From: Diadophis punctatus similis | Lineage: Eukaryota; Chordata; Lepidosauria; Squamata; Dipsadidae | Assembly: GCA_023053685.1 (NCBI GenBank) | Contig: JALIGW010000014.1 | Coordinates: 16,512,590 to 16,576,589, forward strand | Direction of reading: 5' to 3' | Length of the DNA stretch: 64,000 bases | Shown here: positions 41,756 through 52,455 of the stretch, piece by piece | Position numbering within the stretch: the first letter of the stretch is position 1 | Layout of the letters: each line of letters begins with the position of its first letter | Notes under the pieces: generated by a model | What the model was told of the DNA's origin: nothing | Database searches by the model: none | What the model saw: the letters and a program-made list of their open reading frames with translations, nothing else | Program-made: the position numbers and the translations under genes

Positions 41756-43093
41756 GACAATTATTTAATTTAATGTTTACAGGCCTTACATGCTGCTACA
41801 GTTGAAACTACCAGTCTGAGCAGCTTTTTTACGTAAATAAGGTTAAGAAATATAAAACATTTAACAGAGAGGGATGACTATTATTAATTTCAAGTAGGTG
41901 TATTTTTTTTAAATGTTAGCTTTGTCCTACCCCATTTTTGGGCTTCAGCTGCCAGAACTCCCTGAGGGGCTTTTTGTGGCTCTTGGTCTGGAAGAAACGG
42001 AGCCTCCTGCTATAACTACTAGGCCAGAAATCTGGGCCCTGCCATGTCCAAAGGATGCGCTTTCCTCTTGATCGAGAGCACATCCTTTCCAGCCCATCCC
42101 TGGGAGTCAGAGTTCAGCCAAGCATTTGGTGGGCCATTCTCTTTTTGGGGGAACCAGATTGCTATCTAGTTGGAAGACACCCCCACCTCCAGCTGCTTCG
42201 TTGGCTTTCATTGCATGCAGACTCTCAAATCCCGAATTCTGACGAGCCGCAACCTGTGGCTCTGATTTATTGCATGCCGATCCTTCTATGGCAGAAAATC
42301 TACACAGAAGGCTCGCTCTGCATGGTGCCCGCCTTGCCAAAATTGGTTTCAGAAAGTCTGCATCCAGGCAGGCTTTTTCTTTAGCTCCCATCCCCTATAG
42401 CAAATTGCAAACTGTTTCCATTTGTCCATGGCCAGCACCCTGTTCTTCTTAATGCGCTAAGCTTCCCGACATGATGTTTAGCACATGTTTGTTTGCGCCC
42501 ACCCCCTCCTCGACTGAAAGGCAGCCTTATAGTTTGCAAATGGACTGAAACCATGGGGCGCCCTGCTGGTGCCTTGGCCCTGTTCCTGCTGCACGCCAGA
42601 CTCTGTCCTCCAGCACCTTCCAGCCCTTCTGTGTGTTCAAAGCCTCGCCGGGAAACAGAGAGGATGAAAGGGAACCGGGCACCCCAGAGGAAATGCAGTC
42701 ACTGAGGCTTGTCCTCCATGGGAGAGCATCGTTTGCGGCTCAGAGTGGCCAGCCCGAGGCACGGGCTGCTGCAGAGCCATCCCCAGGTGGGTCTCCTGCC
42801 CAAGCTCTCCTGCTGAAGAAAAGGCAGGCCTGCAGCTCTGGGAAGCCTGAAGGAGAGCCAGTGGGGCAATGCCTGGTAGCAACCTTCTTGGGGAACATAA
42901 CCTCAGGGAGCGGCTGTAATGCAACGTCTTGTGCCAGAGCCCCAAGGATGCAGATCTGTTCTTGCTTCTCTGAATCAGAAGGGCTGTGAGCAATCTGTGA
43001 TGAAAGGAGCCACAAAATGCAGCAACAGCAGAGGAAGTCGACCAGGATTATGGACTGCCCACTAGCGGGACAGGCGCCTGATGACGAGAGATC
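41756..43093. other. Low-repeat stretch, partly GC-rich
   Basis: No repeat family recognised over 1.3 kb. Around 42554 a Kozak-like ACCATGG starts a 50-codon frame with a hydrophobic N-terminus (MGRPAGALALFLLHARLC). It has no conserved domain and overlaps frames on both strands, so it is only noted. Confidence 0.35.
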
Positions 43094-43101
43094 TCTCAGA
43101 G

Positions 43102-43198
43102 CAGGGGTCTCCAACCTTGGCAACTTTAAGCCTGGCGGACTTCAACTCCCAGAATTGAAGTCCACCAGGCTTAAAGTTGCCAAGGTTGGAGACCCTTG
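43102..43198. mobile_element. Short palindromic hAT-type MITE (CAGGGGTCTCC), deleted centre
   Basis: A 97-bp palindrome from CAGGGGTCTCCAACCTTGG to GAGACCCTTG, flanked exactly by TCTCAGAG (43094-43101 and 43199-43206). It lacks the loop present in the 138-bp relatives. Confidence 0.95.
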
Positions 43199-43206
43199 TC
43201 TCAGAG

Positions 43207-43667
43207 GTCTATCCCTCCCTGGCATGAAAAAAAGCCTCCATAAAAGCGGAAGTGGTACTAAGGAAGTTCCTGTGTGAGGGAATGGAGCCTTGCACTCCCC
43301 AAGGGCGCAGCTGTGCTTGTGTGGAGGCCTTTGAGGCTGACAATCCAAGGAAGGCCATCAGAGGCTCAAGGAGGGCGAATGGCACTGCTGGGAGAAGAAA
43401 TGGGAGGATGAGAGCAAGGAAGACCTGCACTTATTTTGGATCAGTCCATTTTGGACAAGTCTGGGAGGAGTGTAGAGCAGGTGCCAGTTGGCTGGCTCTC
43501 TCTTGGACCTTCACCACTTCAATGCACAGATGAAGGGCCTCCATATAGTCATTCAAGAAACCTTCTTTGCTGAAAATCATGTGCTCCTGGCACACCAAGA
43601 CATCGATCAACAGTTGATGTTAACAAACTCTCAGATGCCTTCCAGCCTGCCGATTAACCTGAACGCG
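43207..43667. other. Unassigned DNA
   Basis: Nothing recognised. Confidence 0.4.
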
Positions 43668-43792
43668 CACTCTCATTTATGGCACACAAGAAGAAAAAGG
43701 TTCGCCATCACTGTTATAGACTCTCCTGCTTGAGCAGGGAGGTGGCCTAGAAGACCTCCAAGGTCCCTTCCAACTCTGTTATTATATGTACC
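43668..43792 (+). mobile_element. MITE terminus joined to a CR1 3' end
   Basis: About 43668-43717 is the right end of the GGTTCGCCATCACTG MITE family without its left end. Directly next is a CR1 3' end (ACTCTCCTGCTTGAGCAGGG, CAAGGTCCCTTCCAACTC, TTATTATATG). Confidence 0.75.
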
Positions 43793-44689
43793 ATACTTTT
43801 AAACAAGATGTCTGAAGATGGCTCTCCTTTTTGGTCCGCTTAGTTTTTGATCTCAGCTGCAGCTGCTGCTGCTCCTTGATGACCCGAGTGCCCACACTCT
43901 GGTATGACCCTCGGAAAGAGAAAACAGATCCACTGCTGGATTTGTTTCAGGGCTTCTGGTAGCACAAAGATCCACTCGTGTCTCAGGAGGAAAGCCCATG
44001 TATGATTTGAGAAATAATATGACACAAATAAAGAAATGTAAGATACGGAATCTAAGACCAAGAGGTGCGGGAGGATTCACATTATCTTCCAAGCAAGGGG
44101 GGTTCTGGAGGAGGGTTGCTAAGTCTGCCAATGCACAGGAGCCCCCTCTGCCAGGGGGAGCCGGCCAAATTCCAAACAGCTGTGTGGAAAGGGTTTGGGG
44201 CTGCTTGTCTGCAAGCTCAGCATTTCCAGTTAGCGTGCTATAATCAATTTGCTCCCCCTTGCTATTCTTTGTGACCAATTTAGTTTTAAAAAGATTTTTT
44301 AGTGCACTAATCAACAGTAAAGAAATGCATACTGTACATATGACCATTTAAACAACACACTATAATATTATATGGTGTGTCTTTTAATTTTTTAAAAGCC
44401 TGGAAAAGCATCTTAAAATAAACAAAAAATCTGACAAAACTGTTCAAAATGATTCTTCTGGGGTGGGGGAGGGGACTGGGGGAAAGAAAATCACTGTTGG
44501 CAGTCAAACACCCCCCTGATGGATCAGGTGTAGATTTGTCTTTCCAGTCTTCTACAATAATTCCTTTGCCATCTGCCCTGCATGTAAAGTCTATAGTTCT
44601 TGATGAATTGACAAGTCCAAACAGTGGGATGTTGCCGAGCAGAACATCGGAATCCGCAGTGTCAAAGTCCTAGTGACAATAGAAGAACT
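43793..44689. other. Unassigned DNA
   Basis: No exon or repeat recognised. A 164-codon minus-strand frame (43853-44347) has no domain. Confidence 0.4.
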
Positions 44690-44694
44690 GCAGA

Positions 44695-45035
44695 TAATAG
44701 GATAGAATAAAGGGACCTTGGAGGTTTTCTAGTCCAGCCCAGGGGTGGGTTCCTATCGGTGCGGTCCATTCTCTCATTCCAGTAGCGGCCCGCTGATTGC
44801 ATAATTTGCGCATGGAGGCTCCGGTACCGTCTTCGCCGGTCCGTCGCGCGGCACCATTTTTTTTCTGATTTTTTTGGCCTTTTTTGTTTCCTGTGCATGC
44901 GCAGAAGCAAAATTGCATGAGGAAATGCGCGTGCATAGCGAGCACGCGCATGCACAAAATGCGATGATGCGTGCGCAGTGCACCAGTAGGCAGGTAAGAG
45001 GAATCCTCCCCTGATCCAGCCCCTTGCTCAAGCAG
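44695..45035 (-). mobile_element. CR1 3' terminus, antisense, split by a MITE
   Basis: The sequence GGGACCTTGGAGGTTTTCTA then GTCCAGCC (to 44739) resumes as CCAGCCCCTTGCTCAAGCAG at 45015. The copy is cut off by the adjoining L1 fragment. Confidence 0.8.
44740..45013. mobile_element. hAT-type MITE (CAGGGGTGGGTTCCTA) inside CR1
   Basis: The ends are CAGGGGTGGGTTCCTATCGG and AGGAATCCTCCCCTG. Flanks GTCCAGCC and ATCCAGCC match at 7 of 8. The interior has GTGCATGCGCAGAAGC and mirrored GCGCATGCAC motifs. Confidence 0.9.
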
Positions 45036-45043
45036 GGGATGAA

Positions 45044-45708
45044 TATTAATTACGATTTCAAAATATAGAAGAAGAAAAGGGAGAAAACCTGGCTGAAATA
45101 ATGGCAGAAATTCTGACAGAAACGTTGGAGATGGAAGACAAAATAATGGCAGATGTGGATGAAATTTCAGAGTCAACACCAGATATGCAGCAAGACACAA
45201 ACTTCCAAGAGAAATGCATGTGAGATTTACCAAAAAGGCCGTGAAAGCTGAAGTACTGCAGAGAGCGAGAGATGAACCTGTTCTGACCCAGCTTCCTGAC
45301 AAATACAAAGGGAAGGAAATAGTGGTGTTGAAACAAGTTCCAAGGAGAGTAAGAGAAACAAGAAGAGAATATCAATTCTTGACCAGACAACTATTTAAAT
45401 ATGGAGTTAATTTTAGATGGCTAATTCCAGAAGGATTACTGGTGACATGGAGAGAACAGAGATACAGATTAGATACAAAAGAGAAAGCAGAGGAGTTTTA
45501 TGAACAACACTTTGAAATACAGGAAGAGGGGAGAATAAGTGAAGAACCAAAGAAAGGACAAGAAGCAACAGAGGAAAACAACTTGCAGAAAAGGGAAGAA
45601 GGGAAAGATAGAGAGGTGATAGTACTAATAGAAGGAGCGAGAGCAAAAGAATCAAGAGGACAAAGAGAAATAAGATCAACTAGAACTACGAATCCAATAT
45701 ACAAATAA
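45044..45708 (+). pseudogene. L1 ORF1 protein, C-terminal part
   Basis: The frame encodes EKGENLAEIMAEILTETLEM and then, after a 1-base shift near 45168, NTRYAARHKLPREMHVRFTK, LKQVPRRVRETRREYQFLTR and WREQRYRLDTKEKAEEFYEQ. These are the RNA-binding and C-terminal domains of L1 ORF1p. It ends at TAA (45706-45708) after a hydrophilic tail. The N-terminal coiled coil is missing. It differs clearly from the ORF1 at 19484, so it is a different L1 lineage. Confidence 0.9.
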
Positions 45709-45710
45709 CC

Positions 45711-46100
45711 ATGGAAGAAGAACTGAAATTAATGTCAATAAATATAAATGGATTGAATTCGATAATAAAAAGGAAAAAATATTTCACAGATTGGAAAAAC
45801 GAAAATTAGATATAATTTGTTTACAAGCGGTACATATTAAAAAACGACACAGGAAATTATTGGAATACTCTACAATTGGAAAATTATATACAGCTTTAAC
45901 TACGCAAAAGAAAAAGGGAATTACATTATATATAAAGGAAACAATAACATCTAAGGAAATTTACACAGATGAAGAAGGAAGGATGCTAATGATGGAAATA
46001 ATGATGAATAGCAAACCAATACTTTTGGTAGCAATTAATTCACTTAACGTAAATCAAGAGAATTTTTATAAGAAATTACGTGTGAGTCAAAACATAATGC
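45711..46100 (+). pseudogene. L1 ORF2 N-terminus (endonuclease), truncated
   Basis: ATG lies two bases after the ORF1 stop, in the string TAACCATGG. The protein starts MEEELKLMSININGLNSIIK, the N-terminus of the L1 apurinic-type endonuclease with its NINGLN motif. After a frameshift near 45775 it continues KRKLDIICLQAVHIKKRHRK. The usual LQETHI motif reads LQAVHI, so the metal-binding glutamate is lost (codon 45837-45839). Homology stops near 46090. Confidence 0.9.
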
Positions 46101-46490
46101 CATAGCTTCTTCAGAACTCAGTCCAAAGAGAGGATGCCATGAGAAGCCCGATGTGACCCTGAAAGAGCTGCCCCAAATTATCTTTTAACTAGATGATCCC
46201 CTACTTCAAGGAGGTCACGGATTAAAGGGTCAAGAGTAAGGGAAGCCCAGTGTGCATCTTGTGATCCAAACAACATGGATGGTGAGTGATCCCCAAAGGG
46301 GTAGAGAGCTGAACACCTGCCAGGATTTCAAACAGGGGAAGACACAGATTTGAAGCTGAGCCTAAGGGAAAAATGGCTCCAGAGCTCTCTTGCCCAGAAT
46401 TCACCTGGTGTGGAGAAGCTGGAATGGGGCAACTCGCCACAGCCAACTTACTATAACTAATTTGCTGTGGCCAACTGGACTTTCTGGTAA
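46101..46490. other. Unassigned DNA
   Basis: Nothing recognised. Confidence 0.4.
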
Positions 46491-46529
46491 TTTGCATCCT
46501 TTTAGAAGGTCATTGAAGCACTTGGAGGT

Positions 46530-46705
46530 TATCTGCAAGGAATATAAATCCTTCCATTCCCCACTATCCTGTCAGAGCTGAAGAAGCTTCTTGGATGAGA
46601 AGCAAAATGTCTTCAAAAGAAAAAACAAGAATGTCCAATTGCCTCCTGAAAAAGCACCTTTGGAACAACCATGACCTGGATGAGTGAGAATCTCTACAGA
46701 ATCCC
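46530..46705 (+). mobile_element. Copy of the GAAGCTTCTTGGATGAGAAG repeat
   Basis: It contains AAGGAATATAAATCCTTCCA, then GAAGAAGCTTCTTGGATGAG, AATTGCCTCCTGAAAAAGCA and GACCTGGATGAGTGAGAATC. It is collinear with 61785-61925 and with the right arm of 10749-11775. The function of the parent element is not known to me. Confidence 0.75.
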
Positions 46706-47425
46706 TATGACTACCAGCTTTTGTAATGCTTTGATGAATAATAAAAGGAACTAATCCTGTGGTGAATTGGCTGCAGCGAGTTGTCCTAGACCCAGAGAAG
46801 CAACTGCACCTTTTCCAAAAGTTAGTCTCATTCTTGAAAAAGGCCCCCAAAAGAAAAAAACTTATTTAATGTGATATAACATGTGCTTAAAGTAGTATGA
46901 AGGAGAAATACCTTAAAATGAACGAGTTTATCCTCCTTAAACAGCCACTTCAGCCTTTTCCATTCCAGCCCACATTCCAAGTTAACAGCTGGAAGTGCAG
47001 CACATCCTCCCTGTGGATGGAAGGTCCATCTTGCCAGACAGGCCAGATATCCCTGAAGTTTAGCCCTCAGGAATGCCCCAGACCATCTGGGCTGCTTTGC
47101 ATGAGAAGAGGGCTTCCCTTTTGCCTCTCCTTCTCTTGAGCCCTCCTTGGGATGGGATCCATTTTCGAGAGCTGGATAATTCCCCTGGGGGAAAGGAAAT
47201 GGGGCTCTGTGAAGTGTATTTGTTTCAGTCTTCTTGTCTATTCCAATATTTCTCTTTTTACAGTTCTATGGAGAGCTCTGCTGGGGGCCCCTCCTGCCTG
47301 AACCAGAGCAGCCCAAACAGAATCAATGGCCAGCACCAAGGCCATACTGCAGCTCCTCCAAATGCTGCTTGAAGAGTACATGGAGGCAGCACACAAGGCA
47401 GAGAAACATGGCTCCTTGAGGAATT
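46706..47425. other. Unassigned DNA
   Basis: No exon assigned. A short frame near 47323 (MASTKAILQLLQMLLEEYME) looks helical but has no start or splice support. Confidence 0.4.
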
Positions 47426-47426
47426 T

Positions 47427-48047
<621 letters not shown>

Positions 48048-48379
48048 AAAAATACATCCGGTTGACGCTCAAAACCCGCAGGCACCAAGCAGAATGCCAC
48101 AGGGGTCATTCAGCAGCAGCAGCAGCAGTATGAAGGTGAGAAGAGGGCACTGAGAAGGACATGAAAGGAGAGGCTGCCGAACAAGCTGGAAGGAATGTGC
48201 AAGTTGAACCAAGAGAAAATTAGGAGATGGAAGCCTCAGGATGGTGAAGCAAACCAGCAGTAGACAAACTGGAAGGAGTAGCAGAGGCCAGGAGCCTTTC
48301 CAGCCCAGCAGAGGTGCTGAAAGTCTCAGGCCATCCAGTAGCTGATAAAGCTCCTTCCTTTCCCACCAAGGAGGCAATT
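48048..48379. other. Unassigned DNA
   Basis: Contains a short (CAG)n near 48110-48127. Nothing else recognised. Confidence 0.4.
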
Positions 48380-48383
48380 AACT

Positions 48384-48523
48384 GGAAAGGCCAGACAAGG
48401 AATAATGGATGGAAACTGATCAAGGAGAGATTCAACCTAGAAATAAGGAGGAACTTTCTGACAGTGAGAACAATCAACCAATGGAAGAGAAGTTGCCTTC
48501 AGAAGTTGTGGGAACTTCATCAC
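48384..48523 (+). mobile_element. CR1 fragment (C-terminal coding part)
   Basis: Encodes QTRNNGWKLIKERFNLEIRR, NFLTVRTINQW and then, after a frame break, the GTSSL region. It stops exactly where the gag remnant begins. Confidence 0.8.
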
Positions 48524-48784
48524 TGCAGGAGCGTAGTGTTCTTTTAGAGTCGTCTGGAGCGCTGTCCAGGAGATGGACTCGATGTCTGTGGGTGCCACCA
48601 GGGTTTGAGCCAATTTATAGAGTTTTGGCCCGCAGTAGGTCAGGAAGACAACTCTCTTCCTGTTGTCTGGCAGATCCTGGAAGTTGTTGGCCTCCAGAAA
48701 CATGCAAAAATGGCTCATGTATGTCATCCATTCTTCGGTCTTCGGGTCAAAGATTGCTGGAGCGAGAGAGGTTTGAGTAGCCAT
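48524..48784 (-). pseudogene. Gypsy-type (Ty3) Gag N-terminal fragment
   Basis: The minus-strand frame from ATG at 48784 encodes MATQTSLAPAIFDPKTEEWM, FCMFLEANNFQDLPDNRKRV and LKEHYAP. The pattern (a FD...EEW...F...N...LPD..K...L...GPK.Y.L..L..P motif) is that of Gag capsid-domain N-termini in Ty3/gypsy LTR retrotransposons, which form the particle around retroelement RNA. It is cut off after about 87 residues at the CR1 junction, so it is non-functional. Confidence 0.8.
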
Positions 48785-49056
48785 CCTCAAGTTTGGCTGG
48801 AGCAGGTCGGTGCTTGCTTCTAAGATAGCCGCGGATGCCACGAGGTGCCTTTGTCCTGTTGTCTTCTTCTACCACCTTCGTTGCCAGTGTTAGATTTGCG
48901 CGGGAATGAAGAGGCGAGACTTAGGAACAGTTTAGCACCTTTATTTCACCTAGGCTGAAACACTAAGAACTGCTTGCAGGCTGCAGGGAAGCCGCTTTTA
49001 AAGCTTCCCTGGAGCCTGCTGGCCATTGACAGTAGTTTATTTCTCCCGCCACTAGA
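48785..49056 (-). mobile_element. Gypsy-type leader, primer-binding site and partial LTR
   Basis: On the minus strand the LTR ends GCGCAAATCTAACA (to 48888), with an upstream GTGAAATAAAGGTGC polyadenylation signal. Immediately inside, after one base, lies TGGCAACGAAGG, a plausible tRNA primer-binding site beginning with the usual TGG. A ~100-bp leader precedes the Gag start. The 5' part of the LTR is missing at about 49056. Confidence 0.7.
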
Positions 49057-49235
49057 TTAGCCAATGGAACATCTTGCCTTCGGAAGTTGTGGGAGCTTCA
49101 TCACTTGAGACTTTCAAGAAGGGATTGGACTGCCATCTGTCAGAAATGGTGTATGGTCTCCTGCTTGGGTGGGGGCTTGGACTAGATGACCTACAAGGTC
49201 CCTTCCAACTCTGTTAATCTGTTTGTCTGTCTAAA
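49057..49235 (+). mobile_element. CR1 LINE 3' end
   Basis: It contains CCAATGGAACATCTTGCCTT, TTTCAAGAAGGGATTGGACT and CTAGATGACCTACAAGGTCC. Its first ~60 bases repeat the last ~60 bases of the CR1 fragment at 48384-48523. Confidence 0.88.
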
Positions 49236-51340
49236 TGGTGGCTAAAGTTTAAAAACTTGGGCAACAAGGAGAATAGGGTTGTTCATAAGGTTGTTTAGGA
49301 TTTACAGTGGATAAACACAGAGGTGTAGACATTAGTATAAGTATGGAATACTATAGCATAGGCTAGGTGATAAACATTAAGGCAAAGGTTAGGAAATAAG
49401 TAAGTGTGCTAATTTTTATATAAGAAAAGCCACCCTGGAAACACAGGGAAGATAACAAGAGTCTCTTTGTTGGTGAGTTGTGCCTTTTCTTCAAAGATGC
49501 TCTCCTGAGTGTGGTTCCACAGAGGAGAGAAAGAAAACAAGCAGGTGAAATCCAGGAGGGTGGCTGCCATTGTGGCCATCTCCAGAGCTGAGGGCCACAT
49601 GCATGGACATGCACTCTCATGCAAATATAAAGGGAGGGCGATATAGCTCAGGGGTCACCCTAAACTTGGGCCCCATACCCTCTCCTGGATTTTGTTTTCC
49701 TTTCTGCCTCCTGGGGCTGCCCCTCCTTTCTCAGTCAGTTTCCCACCTTTTCTATATTCTTTCGCTGTTGCCCGGGGTGTGGCTGCTGCGCATGCTACAG
49801 CTGCTAGGAGCCACAGGTGAGAGAAAGCGATGTGGTACGCTAAGAGCACGGCAAGACACAAAAGACGCCCTGGTCAACAACTGTACCCAGCCCATCTCCA
49901 ACTGTCTCGACTCTTGTCCTGCTATTTGGAGCAAGATGGAATCTGGGAAGGGAGAGTGAGGCTGACTATGCGCACCTCTCCCTCACTTTAATCCAATTCA
50001 CGAGCAAGTCTTGACATCCCCCCAATTCCCGTGATAGATGTCAAGGTCCTCTTCGAATACGATGGATGAACATCATCATCATCATATTCTTTCAAAGATC
50101 CTCTTGGACAGAACAGGAGCTGTACGCACCTGGGACCCTGTACTGCAGCTCTAGAAGTACCATTGCTCCTCTCTTCCTCTCCCATCCTAGTGATAGGAGA
50201 GGTTCACAAACTAGATGGGGTGGGCCTTTAACATGACCTCCTCCCAAGCAATCAGCTTCATGCAGGTGGGCCAAACAGCCACCTGCCTCTTCTTCTGCCC
50301 TAGGCCAAAACCAGCAACCAATTGTAATTCCTTCCACAAACAGAAATATCTGTTGGGCAGCTAAACAGATGAAAGTGGAGGTGTGATGGAATGTAGTCTG
50401 GATTCCCAGGACGGAGGGAGGAGCTGCATTCCAAAGGAGCAAGAGACAGTGAAGTTTAGTTTGGTTGGGAGGAAGAAGGTCCAGATGGCTCCTCCTAGAA
50501 GTTTTCAGAGTACATCTTTAATGATGCAAGTAGTTTCTTTCATTTGGAATGATTTCTGCCAATAGGTGAGGAACAATAAAGAAAAAGAACCCCATGGTTC
50601 TTTTTCTTGGTTTCTGGAACATGACATCTTGGTTTTTGGAGCCTGACATCAGGCCACAAAGAAGGAGGGTATGAAAGTAACCAAAATGGGAGGAGGTTGA
50701 GATGCCCCATGATCCCTATGATTACGTCCCCTATGTGAGAAACATTTCCTACTGCTCTATGCCCACTGAAATCTTCTTCATCACATTTTTGTTAGGTAAC
50801 TTTATGGGAAGCCAGGTTTCTCGGGTGTTTTATCATCATTATTTTATACTTTCTGAAATGTACAACCAATCATTTTTTTATATCTAGACCACGAAGAAGT
50901 GTTAAGTGATGCCTTCCTTTCATCAGAATTAGCGTTAACTGTAATTGGGGGCTTTGACTTAATGACTCCTCTGCAACATTAATCATAGGTTCTACCCTGA
51001 AACCTCCGGGCAGACTCCAGCAGGAACAGATGAAGTCTGCTGTGGGTCTGAAAATTATATTAAGGATGGAATTGTTCTTGGGACATTAACTCCAGTTTCT
51101 GTGAATTTAGAATGGCAGGGCTCTCCTGTTTACTTAATTAACGATGCTGCAAACCACTTTCCCTAAGAATCCTCAGGAGCTGCAAAATTGAAAAATTCCC
51201 CTTGGATCATCTGAGGACAAGGACCATCATTTTCCACATCCTTTAGGGTTGTGGGTTTATCCAATCCTGGTTTATGTTACAGTCCTTAGAAGACGAGTGG
51301 CATTGTGGCCCATAATTAACAAGGTGGAATTGCATAAATA
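49236..51340. other. Low-repeat stretch, no exon recognised
   Basis: About 2.1 kb with no known repeat except a short (ATC)n near 50071-50087. Frames up to 129 codons (49570-49959) lack recognisable domains. Confidence 0.4.
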
Positions 51341-51344
51341 ATAG

Positions 51345-51490
51345 AGGTATTATTATTATTTATTATTATTTATTATTAGGTTCTTCTATGCCGCCCTACT
51401 CCCTAAGGACTCAGGGCAGTGTACAACATTTTAAGAGAACACTAAACAATAAACTTATTTAAAAACAGTTTTAAAAAGTTAAAAAAGACG
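51345..51490 (-). mobile_element. LINE-type 3' tail, antisense
   Basis: The minus strand reads CCCTGAGTCCTTAGGGAGTA then GGGCGGCATAGAAGAACC and ends in ATA/AATA repeats (plus-strand TTATTATTTATTATT). Diverged relative of the 18321 and 33835 tails. Confidence 0.65.
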
Positions 51491-51603
51491 TCCAACAACA
51501 TACATACAGGGGGAGCTCTTGGATATAAAATTGTCTCAGACCCCTGCCTTTCGTAAAGGATCCTCTGGAGCTATGATGGGTTAGGTGTGGGGCAGAGGGA
51601 GGA

Positions 51604-51988
51604 TACAGGTAGACTTAGGATCACAATTGAGCCCCAAATTTATGTTGCTAAGCGAGACATTTGCTAAGTGAGTTTTGCCCCATTTTGTGACTTTTCTTGC
51701 CATGTTTGATAAGGGAACCACTGCAGTTGTTAACGGTTGTTAAGTGAATCTGGCTTCCCCATTGACTTTGCTTGTCAGAATTTCGCAAAAGGGGGTCACA
51801 TGACCCGGGGACCCTGCAACCGTCATAAATACGAGTCAGTTGCCAAACATCTGATTTTTGATCACATGATCATGGGGATGCTGCAATGGTTATAAGTGTG
51901 AAAAATGGCCATAAGTCATTTTTTTCCAGTCCCGTTGTAACTTTGAAGGGTCACTAAATGAACTGTTGTAAGTCAAGGACTACCTCTA
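51604..51988. mobile_element. TIR DNA element (TACAGGTAGTCC family)
   Basis: The left end is TACAGGTAGACTTAGGATCA and the right end GTAAGTCAAGGACTACCTCTA minus its last base; they pair as imperfect inverted termini. The interior includes CTAAGCGAGACATTTGCTAA and GGTCACATGACCCGGGGACC. Non-autonomous, about 385 bp. The superfamily is not determined. Confidence 0.75.
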
Positions 51989-52455
51989 CAGCACAGCGAG
52001 GCAAGAAGGGAGCGGAAGGCAAGAACAGGAATGAAATAAGAAATGTGATGTTTGTCATCCTGATAAAGAGTGAGACAGCTGGTACTGTTTCAGAACCTCT
52101 GTTTGGATCGCTTTATACAAATATGGCATTTTGTTAATCCAATTGTTAATGCATCTGGTTGCAAAATTATTTCAATTGCCTCATAAAGTCGCTCAAAATA
52201 GTTTGCCATGGATGCAAAATTACTTATTTGGCTCTGAATCTGGGTATTGTAAATTTAACTTTCTCTGGGCCGATCCGTTTGAACGTTTTACAACGTTTCA
52301 CTTCTTCAGGGCCTTTGATGCCAGTCTGTCTTCAACCAGCATTGCAGCCCTCTTCCTTTTTTTGCCTGGTCAGGAATAAGTCCTGCTTCTTTCCTGTCCT
52401 TCTTGGGAAGAGCTGTGACTCACTGGGTCTGGATTATCAAAAAAACAGTAAGAGG
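51989..52455. other. Unassigned DNA
   Basis: Nothing recognised. Confidence 0.4.

Noticed and set aside
42554..42705. Small secreted-type protein with Kozak ATG and hydrophobic N-terminus
   Set aside because: Only about 50 codons, no conserved cysteine pattern or cleavage evidence, and overlapping frames on both strands.
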